DNA of 64,000 bases, taken from NCBI GenBank assembly GCA_028554645.1, contig JAQOOI010000018.1, positions 248,001 to 312,000 of the forward strand, written 5' to 3'. The first letter of the stretch is position 1. Each line of letters opens with the position of its first letter. Origin of the DNA: Omphalotus guepiniiformis (taxonomy: Eukaryota; Basidiomycota; Agaricomycetes; Agaricales; Omphalotaceae). The position numbers and the translations under genes were made by a program. Of the stretch, positions 11,404 through 23,026 are shown piece after piece. The notes under the pieces are model-generated. The model was not told where the DNA came from, searched no databases, and worked only from the letters and a program-made list of their open reading frames with translations.

Positions 11404-12416
11404 GGTGATGAGAATGAAACAGGAAAATGAACTGCTAACGGACTAATGAACAAAAGCCCAAAAAACAATCAAAACAACCAAGTCACTTGAAAGGTGTGAG
11501 CCCGAGGGGGTGTTGACTTATGGCTTCTTTATTAGAACTTTATTTCTTTATCACAAGAACTTTATAGTTGAGCTTTTGAAATATCTTTATACAATATCGC
11601 AATAAACACCGGACTATAAACAGACCAGGGCAACTTTATGTTTTTGGTAGGATTTCCCTTCACAGGCACGATTCACGTTATAAAGACAATCCCCAGTGAC
11701 CCTGTGCCTCTATGGTACTCTCCTGGATTTTCTCTCTCCAAGTTACTGCCCTTTTATACATACTGCCAGTCCAAAATTAATAAAAACGGAAATTATAGCT
11801 AAACTGTCCTGTTTTATATATATACCTATATCCGTGTATGTAGGTTGTAAGTATCTGTGTCAAGTATGTCCATTATTACTTGTTATAGATCTATTTTATG
11901 AGGCAAACCTCAAAAATGTGTTTTAATTCCATTATTTTTATTGTGAGCAATATTCAGCCCCTTTATTTCATTTTTACAGATTTCCTTGACATTTCTTGGG
12001 CATCTGGGTTCCATAGAATTAATCATCTGATAGAAATTATACCCCTCAATGTTCACATTGTTTCGTCCAAGGAGCTCCTTCAATTCAGTAGTATTCCGAG
12101 AAATTTTACTGATTGAGTTTTTACACCTCCTAACCGGTTTCTTGGCAAGCATTTTACACCGGACATTTAATCGAAGCACATTCCCTCAATCAAACATTTG
12201 TTCCTGGTGATTAATTAAGGAGTGAATACCCCAGAATTATTCTAGATTTATTATTTCGACTTTATTTCATGTTCTGTCTATTTTTAGTTTCTGCTGGGTT
12301 TCTAATTTTTATCGACTGGAGGAAAATGTTCTCCTAATAATCATATGATGCAATTGACATTGTGATGTCAGATTTCTTGTTACAAGATTGGGTGAGTCTG
12401 ATTCAACAGTGGATGG
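11404..12416 (-). repeat. Repeat C, probable gypsy 5' LTR, copy 1
   Basis: Shares about 1 kb with 53278-54441, from CGGTGATGAGAATG to CAACAGTGGATGG. Relative to copy 2 it lacks two blocks: about 22 bp after GAGGGGGTGTTG and about 115 bp before CTTTATACAATATC. The gag remnant at 10859-11233 begins downstream on the minus strand, so I read this as the 5' LTR of element C. The 8 bp shared past TGTTGAATC leave the exact terminus unclear. Confidence 0.6.
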
Positions 12417-13100
12417 TGTTAGCTAAATATCTCTGAGTGTTGTGGGGATGTATCATTAGTTGCCTGCACCCAGTTGTTTGTGAATAAGGGTTTTAAAAGA
12501 GTGAGGAGATAAGATAAGATTGATTGAACTGATATCAGATCAGCCAATCACAGATCAAAGTTTACTGACAGCACTTCCATGTACTGTGAGCAATGGTGAT
12601 GAGTCACTCGGGACTCCTTGATGAATGTTATGGACAAAGTAATTGGTACTTTGTAGTTATACTGATCTTTCTGAGATCAACTGAGAGTATATCTGGGGTG
12701 TATATATATTTTCTATTCATATAAAAACTTGCTTTTATATGTCTTTTCTTTCTAAATTAGAAATTCTTTCTGAATCTCCTAGATTATTTCAAAACATTCT
12801 ACAATGTTCTATAAGTTTCCATCACATTCTATTTCTTTCCCTGATGTTCTCCTAATTTCCTTTTCTTTATATACTAAAATTAATCTCCCCTTTTAAGCAT
12901 GGCTGGCTTATGAGAAAGAGACATCACAGAGTTGAGTGTTTTTCATGGGAAACTTATGACATCACTGACATCTGCAGGGAATGATACACAACCGCCCTCA
13001 GTTGTCCCTTTATTCAGTCATAAGTTTTCTAGGGTCTCATGCACCAAAAGAAAAGGTTCTTTATTTCTCTCTCTGATTATATACACTTCTGCAGTTCATG
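12417..13100. other. AT-rich intergenic, no gene seen
   Basis: No coding or structured feature found. Contains runs such as TATATATATTTTC near 12700 and TTTCTTTCCCTGATG near 12830. Confidence 0.4.
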
Positions 13101-13101
13101 T

Positions 13102-14026
13102 TTAATTTCCCATTGAATATTCACAGGTAATTGTCAAGACCTCCTTCCACCATTTACTAAAAACATTAAAAATTCTGTTTTCAGGTTTTAGTGCATTTGT
13201 GGTGGTCAGAGGATTCTGAAGGTGTGGTGTGACTGTGGGTTGGTGATTGGGGATGCGATGATTAGAAAGAATGATAGTTATGGGTGGTAATTCAGGATAG
13301 GGGTCATGAAGCTCTTTGGGAGATGGTGAAGGCGGCTGTGGGATTGGAGTAGTGGTGGCTGAGGAAGTGGTTGATTCTGTGCTCAAGCTTCGAGCAATAC
13401 TGGATAAGGATTCTTCCAGAAATTTTTGTAAAGGAATTTTGGCTTAACTGTTAACCCAATTTTGTTGTAGGTGTAAGAAGGTCCCAGAGAAGCTGTGTCG
13501 GATTAGTAGGGGTGTGGGTATGTCAGAAGCATCAAAGAGGACTGAAAAAGCAGTATTTTCAAAAATCTCATCTAGTCCTACATTATTCTGTGGCCATTCT
13601 TGTGAAATATATTGACTGGGAACTCGAAGGAAGAATATTCTGTCCAAGTGCTCTAATACTTGATTTGGAAGACCTTGAACAAACGTGAAACAAGGATTGC
13701 ACACCAGGTATACTGAGTAGTTGTCATGTATCGCCCTCAAGTCAGTGGTTCATCAATACTTGGTCCTCAGGTAGAATATATGCAACAACTTGTGTGCTTC
13801 AGACGGGTGGGAAATTGTTCAGGATGCAATTGAACCAAATCCAAGGCTGTAGATTCAAGGTTAGCTCCAATTTCCAATATTGAATTACACAGTGGGAGGC
13901 ACCAATTGGATTGTAGTATGGGTTGCGTGCTGCTGGGGAAGCTGATTGAAGAAAAGAGCGATAATGTTCAAAGGAAATAATCAAATTGCTAGAGGCTATG
14001 AGTGCATGAGATAGATAAAAGAACAC
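13102..14026 (-). pseudogene. Unrecognised coding-like relic
   Basis: Three minus-strand reading frames follow each other. 14026-13799 includes HYRSFLQSASPAARNPYYNP. 13740-13444 includes VQGLPNQVLEHLDRIFFLRV and SFSGTFLHLQQNWVNS. 13386-13102 is Pro/Thr/Ser-rich (SATTTPIPQPPSPSPKE). They are in different frames with stops between them, and I see no convincing introns. They could be exons of a small host gene or the remains of one. I do not recognise a family. Confidence 0.3.
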
Positions 14027-14769
14027 TGCTTCTGAACCCTGGGAGGTTGCGCTTTTATATTTTTTCCTCTTTGGCGGTGTCGCGACTAAAAGCAGTCTAG
14101 GCTTGAAATCATGCAGATTGAGAAAGATTTTGGTTGTTCAAACATTGGAAACTGAACAATAAGAACTAGAGTTTACCCAGACTGCTAGTTGAAACATGGG
14201 AACACACTCAGTTACTCAAGCCTGTGTATAGAGTTAGCTACAGTACATGATAGGGTACTTAGCAACTGTGACCAATGGGATCATGGAGAGAGATACTAGT
14301 TTTGCCTCTCACTTTGTATTGGAGTACCAATGTTCCATGCTAAGTTGAGTTGGTCAGACCCACCCTCTAAAGACTAGAGACTCTCATGAGTGTTGTTTGA
14401 TTGTAATCCAAGGGAATGATGGAAGTTACAATTCAATCTGAGAAACATCTAAGTCCACTGGACTATCTAACTCCAGCTGGTCTTGCTAACTCAGGTTGGC
14501 TGTAAAGACTGAATGCTGAGAGTGCAGACAATCTTGTATTGTTCTGACCAGAGAAATATGTTGTACATTTGATACTATGTTTAGGATGGTGTTACAACTT
14601 GTGAACCACCTCAGTCTGTTGGCTGAAGAGGAAAATTCCTCTAAGTCATTTCTGAAGAATGGAGTTAGATACTCAAGTTATCCTATCATGAAGCTAGATG
14701 TTGATTCTGGAGTATCCCTCTGAAATGTAACATCTAACTGAGTGATACCCTGAACCCAGACACCCAAAT
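14027..14769. other. Intergenic, no gene seen
   Basis: No ORF over 60 codons and no repeat match noticed within the window. Lies between an unrecognised relic and the right 1.1-kb inverted repeat. Confidence 0.4.
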
Positions 14770-15882
14770 AGGGAAGAATAAATGATTATTGGGACATAAT
14801 ACTGCCCATAGCTTGTTGCTAGAACCAGCTAAAAGGAGAAGTACCTCCTGGAGACAAATCAGATGCAAGATCTGGCCAGATAGACACATGTGCTACTGTA
14901 CAGCTTGTGGATGATAGTAACAACAGAGTAGGGTCTAGATGACCTCTGAAACAAAGAAACAACCACTAGGTATGCTAGGAACCTCACCAGCAGCCCCAGT
15001 TAGGAAAACCAAAAGAGTTGCAAATTTCAAAATCATAAAAGATGTTATCATATGGCACTATTCTGGACTGATATTGCATGCTGTACACCCTGGTTAGATA
15101 TCCTGGACTTGATTGCCAAGCCACTATATAGACAAAGTGATTTTAATAACAATTTTATATCCAAGATACCTATACATGACAATATCTAACTGAAAAATAC
15201 CTACAAAAATACCTAAAAAGACACCAATCCCTGCTCAATTAATATTTCTGTTATCTATTCTATTTACTCTGCTCAGATTCCCTTACATTTTCCAGGTTTA
15301 CTATATTTATTTTCTGACCTATATATAAAGAGCTACCTACTTGTAGATATTTTTCCGGGGAAGTTAGGACTGCCTAGGCTCACTACCAAAGCAGAACTTC
15401 TTCTAGACAAAAATTGCCTGGCTCTTAGGAGTTCAGTTATAGAGAAATATACCAGTTGTGCAAACTTCTGTAAAGTCGTTTGTGGCAAATATTGAGAGAG
15501 ATACTGAAACTGTTGCTGTCCCTGCTGTTCTGTCTGTGCTGTTCTGCCTGCTGAAACTGTTGCTGCTGCTGTTCTGATTGATACTGTCACTGTTTGGACC
15601 ATTGGATCGGGTTGCCCACTCTGCTTATTGCCCTGAACCATCCCCTGAACCCCTGAGAAACTAGTTGCCCTCTGTCTTGAACATGTGTTTTTGAGTTGCC
15701 CTGTCACTTATACCCTGTTCAGAGTGGACTGCAGACACTTGCTAGCTCAGTATTGAGTTCAATTGTTGAGTTTAACTGTGCGGAACCTTTGCCAACGCCA
15801 GCCACACCTCCACAAACCCCCCTAGAATTGAGTTAGAGGTTGTTTCTTGAGACTCCCTCTCAGTCTAATTCTTTGCACATTA
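14770..15882 (-). repeat. 1.1-kb inverted repeat, right copy
   Basis: Inverted counterpart of 9804-10911. Here it is continuous with the end of the integrase ORF of element A (stop at 15860), so it contains that element's 3' UTR and purine tract, and probably the 3' LTR or an LTR of another family. It does not match the 1.4-kb LTR at 23027-24417, so element A does not have two identical LTRs. The Gln/Thr-rich ORF at 15333-15707 is the mirror of the one in the left copy. Confidence 0.65.
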
Positions 15883-17206
15883 TCGGAATGGAGTCAAAGA
15901 TGTAATCTCGACTTTGTTCGTCGTAAGTATCCTCATCTTCGTTCACCATATGTTCTAGCTGTTCCACAGTAAGGTCTATGAGGTCTAGCACGTTCGTAGG
16001 TAGGTCTATAGGCTCATATCTTGCAAAATGCGGCAGTACACGAAAAGCAGCAATCTTTTCTTTAAGTACAGAGCCATCCATTTCTGCAATAATGTAGGCA
16101 CCACCCTTAGTTCGTCTGATGACAATCATAGGTCCTCTATATCTTGGATACATCTTCCTGTCCAAGCTCTTCTCAATTTGAGTGTTTCGAACTTGTACTA
16201 GAGTTCCAGGTTTGAAATCATAGTCTTTTATTACATGTTCATAATCTTGTTCAAACTTCTTCATAGTTCTTCTTTTCTCTTCGTCGACCCTGGAAATCAT
16301 GTTCATAACATGAGTTCTATGCTTTGCCAAGGCTCTAGCCCTGTAGCTGATCAATTCTTCGTAAGTAAGGACTCTATCTGGTACCTCTACCAACCAAGTT
16401 GATTCTATAAGGTCTAGAGGCAGTATTGGTTCTGCTCCAGTTACTAAGAAGTAAGGAGAACATCCAAATCCTCTTCTAGTTGTTACTCTGTCTGCCCAAA
16501 GCACATGTTTGAGAAACCAGTACCAACGTTTAAGATCACCTCCCGTTGCTTTTACTAAAGCTTGACGGATATCAAAGTGTGCTCTTTCAATCTTTCCATT
16601 AGCTTGAGAATTATAGGCTGAGATACAAATCCCTTTAATCCCATACTTCTCTTCCAGCCATTTCAACATTGCAATCATGCTTCTAGCATTATCAATTACC
16701 ACTTCTTGAGGGCAACCCCATCTATGTATTATATCTTCAAAGAACCACTCGCCTAAGGCTCGAGCTGTCTCATCTCTGATTGCTCGTCCCTCTGACCAGG
16801 AAGATAAAGCACATTGACCATGTACAATGTTCTTACAGTCATTACTAGCCGGAGATACTTTGAATACATCCACATGTACCTTCTGGAACAGAGAAGGGAT
16901 GTGAGTAAGGGTAGGTGGGATTTTCAATAGCGCTAGAGCCTGATCTTGACATGTCTGACACGTTTTCACGAACCAGTTGACATCTCGCTCCAGTTCTGGC
17001 CACCAGAACCTCTTTTCTATCACAGCCTTCGTAGCATACATTTCTTTGTGTCCCAAATGATCATGAGCACTATGCAGGATATACATACAATGTTCTTTCT
17101 CAACTATTAGCTGATATTGTCCACCAATTTCCTCATTTCTTCGATACATATGTCCTTTCTTGTTGATGAAGTATCGAGACGCCTTCGAAAGAAATTTCTT
17201 TTGAGC
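15860..17206 (-). pseudogene. Gypsy A integrase
   Basis: This is the open stretch of pol downstream of the last premature stop (17207-17209). It has an HHCC zinc finger (HSAHDHLGHKEM..CQTCQ), then the DDE core: D in VHVDVFKVSP, D in EVVIDNARSM and E in NSQANGKIERAHFDI. A GPY/F-like C-terminal domain follows (KMYPRYRGPMIVIRRTKGG) and an acidic tail ending IPIMCKELD. All three catalytic acidic residues are present, so the integrase domain itself looks complete at about 449 codons. It is only a downstream part of a broken polyprotein. A second subfamily (B) with the same layout is at 59314-60262. Confidence 0.85.
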
Positions 17207-17584
17207 TCAAGCATCCATCCCATCCAGCATATCCAATTCAGGATGCATTAAGAACTCTTTTATTCTCAGTAGCAATCAATCTAGCTCAATCCCTATGGTA
17301 GTTTTATGTTCCTCCATATAAGGATGATCATGTTTCCATTCTTCTGTTGATTCAGGAGCTACTAGAACCTGTGCAAACTGGTCTAGAGTCTTTCCTTGTT
17401 CAAATAGTATGTGTTCTCGCCAGTAGGCGAATCTTTGTTCTTCTTCAATTAATTCTTGAACATCATCTTTGAAGTCTTCCACTGACAAGGCTAGACCCTG
17501 TAATTATCCATCTCTAGAGTCTATCTTATGCTTAAAGTCTTCAAAGTCATAAGGGCCCTGCTCATTCTCATCTTTCTGACGAAA

Positions 17585-19447
17585 TCACAATGGTTCCCCA
17601 TCATCTTCATCTAGATAATCTTCTTCTTCGGCAGGTAATCTCTCTGTTGGTTCACTACCAGGTGGTGGTCTAGATAGTCCATCAGGTCCATGTATAGATC
17701 TCTTGATATGTACCAATTCAAAGTGATACTTTCTTATTTCTTCAATCCAATGATCAATAGTTGCATTTGGGTCACTACTTAGGTTATCTAACATTCCTTT
17801 TATGTAGCTAGCATCTGTTTCTACAGTTAGATCCCTACAACCATAAGTTTGGTAGTAAGTATGGGCTAGCACGAGCTTGAGCCCATATAACTCTCTCTTA
17901 GGCTGTGAGAACCTTGCTTCATGTTCATTTGATGTTATAGATCCAAAGTAGTTATAAAACTTCTTTTTAGGATCATTAGGATCTCTTTGGTATAAATAAT
18001 ATCCTACAGCCATTCATGATGTATCCACTGCTAGAGTAATGCCGCTAGACAACAAATAATCAATTGATTTCAATGCAGGAGCATTTCTAATGCCTTCTTT
18101 TAATAGCTCGACAGCTTCTAACTCTTTTTCTCTTATCTCAAAGGGAACTTGTGAACTAGTCAACCTCGTGAGGGGTCTAGCCTTCTCTGCATAGTCTTTA
18201 ATGAACATCCTGAGTTGTCCTGCAGTCCCTAAGAATGATTTAACATGTGTACGCTTCGTCCATTGAGTTGCATCCCATGACAAAATGGTCTTAGCCATCT
18301 TTTCTTCAGGTAATTCACCCTCATACGGGACTCTATGTCCCACAACATTTTCTTCTGTGCAGCAAATGAATGCTTTAGGTCCTGAGAAGGTTCCTCCAGC
18401 ATGTTTCATTTGTTGAACAACTCTATTCATATTCTGCATGTGTTCCCATACAAATCTTCTAATTCCACTGTTCTCAGGAATTGTTTTGTATCCTCCACCT
18501 TCAAGCTCATACCTAGTAGACGGTCCTTTCACTGGAACATTATCTATATAGGGTCTCGTTATGTGTGGAATTTCTTCTTTCAATATATAAGTGATATCAT
18601 CATGATAGATTGGCACTGAGTTAGTCCAACCCATTGGCAGTTTCACAAGTTGGTGAGGGCCAAAAGGGGTTTGAAACATCGTCAAATCCCTAGATCCCTC
18701 ATCTACAAGCCTTTCATCATAGCCTACAAATACATCTAGCAGTCCAATACAAGATCTGCCTGCAAAGCTTCTAGCTATGTCAGCTGTAGTAGAAGGTATG
18801 CCTGAATGTTGAATTGTGACCTTATTTAACGGTTCTAGACTGTGTACTAGCCGCAAACTTTTGCCATCTTTCTTCAACACACAGAACCATCTTGATCTGT
18901 AAGAGGAGCTTGAGGGTTCGTAGACCCCAGAATCAATCTTATCTTTAATTATTTTGCATACATCTCCATAAATCCCGGGTGGAATAGGTATATTCCTCTC
19001 AACCCATGGAGTATGTGGTATAACAGGAAATTTAACCGGTGGAAGGAACTCTGTCTTGAAAGTTCCTCCTTCTGAAGCTTCCCATGTGAAAGCTTTTTCT
19101 TGTACCTTCATTAAGTGATGTACTAGCTTCATTTCTTCAGGCCATAAGAAGTCTTCATCATGATTCTTCTCAATAATAGCTTTTCTTTCTTCATTATAAT
19201 GTTCCCCAGGTGTGAAGTCCGGTGGATTCGGTAACAAGGTCGGCATCCCTTCTAGCGGGTCACCAGTTATGTGCCTTTCTATCCTGAACTCCTCTGGAAG
19301 CGTAGTTTTTACTGGTTTCACTTTTATTGCCACAGGTTTATACTTACTGCCGAATACTGCAAACAGTTTTCGAAATCTAGCCTTACTTCCACGAGGTAGG
19401 ACCCTACAGTGTAAGTTTGACATTCGCCAAACCATTTTCTCAGTTCA
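17585..19447 (-). pseudogene. Gypsy A reverse transcriptase and RNase H
   Basis: RT runs from 19435 to 18014 and includes IIKDKIDSGVYEPSSSSYRS, WFCVLKKDGKSLRLVHSLEP, FGPHQLVKLPMGWTNSVPIY and the catalytic box RPYIDNVPVKGP. The second Asp of the usual YxDD box is Asn here. The codon before the next segment is TGA (18014-18016) between AVDTS and MAVGYYLY. RNase H follows in the same frame (18013-17585): the SQPKRELYGLKLVLAHTYYQ segment with catalytic Glu, DLTVETDASYIKG with Asp, and PDGLSRPPPG near the end. A TGA at 19445-19447 interrupts the N-terminal side. No indels are needed inside this block, so decay here is by point mutation. Confidence 0.85.
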
Positions 19448-19885
19448 AGCAGCCGTATTGAATACAGTAGCTGCCTCAAGACCCTCATATGCAGGTCTCG
19501 AAGGTACTTTCTCATCCTGTACCTTAGCTTCACGCCAAGTATAATATACCTTGCAATTATCTTCAGTTATTTCTTTATTCATGTAGCTTTTAAGCATAAT
19601 GGCAGCCTTGGGATCACTCTCTTCAATGCTAGCTCGAGATGCATATACATATGCCTCAGCCTTCTCATTATCAGAGAATGTCTCCTTATCAGGCAGTCTA
19701 TACCCAGTTATTTCATATCTACCATCTTTTCCTAGGCCAATACTTACAGCAACCTCTCCCTGATGGCCTGTCAGATCTTCGAGGACTGAAAATTTCCATC
19801 TTGTGGACTTCTTTCCTCTTCTGCAGCTTTGGGTAGCTGGTGTAAGTTTTTCATCTTCTTCAGGCTTCGGTCCAATGCCTCTGCC

Positions 19886-21122
19886 TCATTTATATGTTCA
19901 CATTGTGCAGGTCATGCCAGAATTAGGGTCTCGAATTGTTAATTCTTGATTTCCATCCTTATTTGTCTTAATATTACTTTCTGTTAAAACATTAAAGGGT
20001 CTTCCCAACAGAACTTTATATGGAGCTTTATCCATCACATGAATCTGCATATAAACAACTATTTCACCAAAGGTAAACAGTACGTTCCTAGCTAGACCCC
20101 TGGTTGGGCTTAGCTGTCCACTAGCACTTTGCATATGGATAACAGTCTTCGGATCCCAGGCTAGACCTAGTCCCATTGCTATATCCGTGTCCATTGATAC
20201 TATTTGAGACTCACTATCAAGTATACACTCGACTGGCCCTTGTTTATTTAATATCAGGAAAGATAACTCGCAGACTATCACTTGGTCTGGCTACAATGAT
20301 AATCTTCCCTCGTTCAGACGGCAGAACATCTTCGAGATATTGTTCTACAACATCTACATAGACTAAAAATCATGTTTGCAAGCCACTCAAGCCTTCGAGG
20401 ACCTGTACAAAGCAGTCTCCCCATGCTAGATCATCAATATCCACCACTTGGGTGTCATATGGCAAAGAGATAGAATTCTCAGGTAGATTAGTGTCTTCTG
20501 GGTTCTCCTCATCTCTAATCTCTTGTACAAATGCCTTTAGAGGCCTCTTATATACTCGACTATTCTTAGTCTTTCTATTCAATATTTTCTGCAAAGTAGG
20601 GGAAGTAGCAATTACTTCTTCCATACTTATAGGTATTTCACTCTTTAAAATCTTCGTTGCAACTTCTTCAGCAACTCCCGGCCTGTACACACCACTTTGT
20701 AGTTTGTATTCAGGTCCCTTAGGCAAATCAAATGTTACTTTCTTCTTCGCCAAGCCTCGAGACTCTTCTATATCCACACTAGGTGTTCTAGCAGTCACTG
20801 GGGACGTTTCTAGACCCTCTTTTGGTGGTTGGATCTGTCTCTCAATAGGCTTTATGTTATCAAATGGTCTTTTATTTAAGTTTTTTGTTTCCAGAACGTT
20901 ATGCGTGGGCACCTCTTTGCCTAAATCAGGCTCAGGGGTTTCCAACGACTTATCCATCATGTTTATGGGTTTATACAAGTGTCGATTAAAGTTCTTATGA
21001 CACTCTAGCACCACTTCAAGGCATCTAGACGTCTTTCTAGCATTATCTTCCTCTAGAGCTTTGCTGAGAACAGGGCTAGGTAACTTCTTTGCACCAACTA
21101 GCACCTGTTTAAGCTCCTTCAT
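19886..21122 (-). pseudogene. Gypsy A linker and retropepsin-like protease
   Basis: The frame 21122-20370 encodes a Lys/Glu-rich linker (..DNARKTSRCLEVVLECHKNF..). It continues past a TGA at 20370-20372 into YVDVVEQYLEDVLPSERGKI and VARPSDSLRV. A one-base shift near 20240-20280 leads into the protease: GPVECILDSESQIVSMDTDI, then VLLGRPFNVLTE. The usual catalytic Asp-Ser/Thr-Gly is Asp-Ser-Glu here (DSES), so the domain is probably inactive even without the stops. TGA codons at 19898 and 19886 follow. The linker role is inferred from position. Confidence 0.7.
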
Positions 21123-22866
21123 CGAAAGTATTAGTTTTTCCTCCAGGAGTCTTTATAGACACTTGTCCATCAGACAAGGCCTTATACTCAACTCCCATCC
21201 TTTCTAGCTGTTCAAGCTCTTGTACAGCCAATGTATCAACTTCATTATTCCCCATTCCAAGGGGGCTAGCTTCGTGTAGCTGCACCTGGTATACATTTGG
21301 CATGGATTCTACTTCATATAAGAACTGATCTGTGTGGACTTCTATATCCCATCCCTTCTCTTTTGCAATTTTCTCAATCTTTTCCTTTCTAGTTTCTTTA
21401 TCACCTTCACTTATCCAAGGAAGTAGTGAACCATCCTTTAGTTCCCATCTATTCCTTGCATTTCGCTTCATCCATCTCTTACTTACAAAGTGATGTTGAG
21501 CTGAACAGTCTTGTGAACCATGTCCTCTGCCTCCACACATGAAACAAGCTAGATCACAGGCAGGCATAACTCTACTCATGTCCAGAAGTCCTCTGGTAGG
21601 CATAGAAGACATACCAACATTCGTCGAAGACGCTAGACCCATATTTCCAGTGTTTCTACTTGACATTTGTACCATCCTTATCAAGGACTTCATCATCTCT
21701 TGATTCTGGTTTGTCATAGTGTCTAGCTTCTGGTGAATGGTCTTAATTTTTGTCTCGTTATCATCTACTATGTACGAAATCTTCTGTTCCCACTCATTCT
21801 GGGCTTCTTCCTGCTTTATAGCAGTTAACCTGTCAGTCATAGATGGTCAGCTCGAGAGGGGTCTAGCTCCAGTGTTTATGACACCTGGTAGGCTTCAACT
21901 CACTCCTACATTGTATAATTTCTCAGGGGGAATAGCACATACAGCTTTTGCAGCTTTTACCACTTGCTCTAGAGTCCAAGGATCATCTCTTTGATGAACC
22001 CCTTCTCCAGTACCATTAGTTGATAATTTCCGAATAACTCTCTTTCTAAACTGTTCTTCTAGAGTAGCTAGATATCCTTGTACTGCCTCAAAGTTTGAGA
22101 TGACAGCATGTCCACTTATTAACTTCTTTGCTTCAATCTGATACGCCCTCGAGAAGGCCAAAAGCTTCTCTAGTTGACCAGATGGCACTAGCATGTACTT
22201 CTCAATTACACTCATGAGCCTCTGCTTCGAGCCATATCTGTCCTTAACACTAGAATCCGGATAGCAGTCAAGCAGGGCAACTCTAAATATTTCCCAATCA
22301 TTTCCTGAAGCTGCATCAAGTGTAGCTAGCTCTTTTCTCGTCTCATAAGTCATGTATTTCAAGGCTAGATGGATCTTTGCTATCTCAGATCTGATATTCA
22401 AAGTCCTAAAGATTTCCTCTAAGTCCTCAAGCCATCCTGCAAGTTTCTCAGGACGATCTCTATCAAATATGAGTGCCTTTGAGACTTTCGGTAACTGCTC
22501 AGTTTGTACAGGATTTCGATTTGCTGCAGCCTCATCAATATTTGGTTGTCTCTGCTGCTGTGGGTTTTGCCCTTGACCAGCAGGTCTAGCAGTAGCATTA
22601 TTTCCTTCATCAGGCATGTTTGTATAATCAGAGAATTCAGGACTTGGTAGTCTTATATCTCCTATAACTTCGTTTGTTCCTCTATACCTCTCTCTAGACA
22701 GAGGCAAGTTGTTTCGAACAGGGATTCTACTACGACGAGGGGGTCTAGACTCGAATATTAATTCTTCTTGTCCAGCCTCATGGGAATTTTGTGTAGTTCT
22801 AGGTTTTCCACGATGGCTAGAGTCACTAATCTTTGCAAGTAACTCGGATTTGAAGTAGAATTCCTT
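21109..22866 (-). pseudogene. Gypsy A gag
   Basis: The open frame begins around 22866 with no clear ATG, so the start codon may be lost. It reads through an Arg-rich segment (SRPPRRSRIPVRNNLP) and a capsid-like helical domain (WLEDLEEIFRTLNIRSEIAK..LLDCYPDSSVKDRYGSKQRL). Two TGA codons at 21895-21897 and 21847-21849 interrupt the frame. The second half has a CCHC zinc knuckle, CFMCGGRGHGSQDC (C-x2-C-x4-H-x4-C), near 21545-21504. It ends with TAA at 21109-21111. The next frame overlaps it by 14 bp (+1), which could be the original gag-pol frameshift site or a later indel. Confidence 0.8.
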
Positions 22867-23007
22867 GAAGTGTTATGCAAATGTACAATTTACACTTCGA
22901 GAGGCAAATCAAATTGTCAATTCAATTTGCTGAGGTCAAAAGACAGCGATATTTAGACACAGGGGTCTTTCAAGAGTAAAACTCGATATAATTGTTTTCT
23001 GAAACTA

Positions 23008-23026
23008 CCCCTCGCGGTGGGCTCCA
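23008..23026 (-). other. Candidate primer binding site of gypsy A
   Basis: On the minus strand, TGGAGCCCACCGCGAGGGG begins with TGG, complementary to a tRNA CCA end. It lies directly downstream of the LTR end (23027) and upstream of gag, where a PBS is expected. The plus strand reads like a tRNA 3' end, CCCCTCGCGGTGGGCTCCA. I cannot assign the tRNA without a search. Confidence 0.6.

Noticed and set aside
21109..21122. Programmed +1 gag-pol frameshift at the 14-bp overlap
   Set aside because: The overlap is suggestive, but a second frame change of the same sign occurs further down and the copy is full of stops. Without an intact relative a simple indel is as likely.
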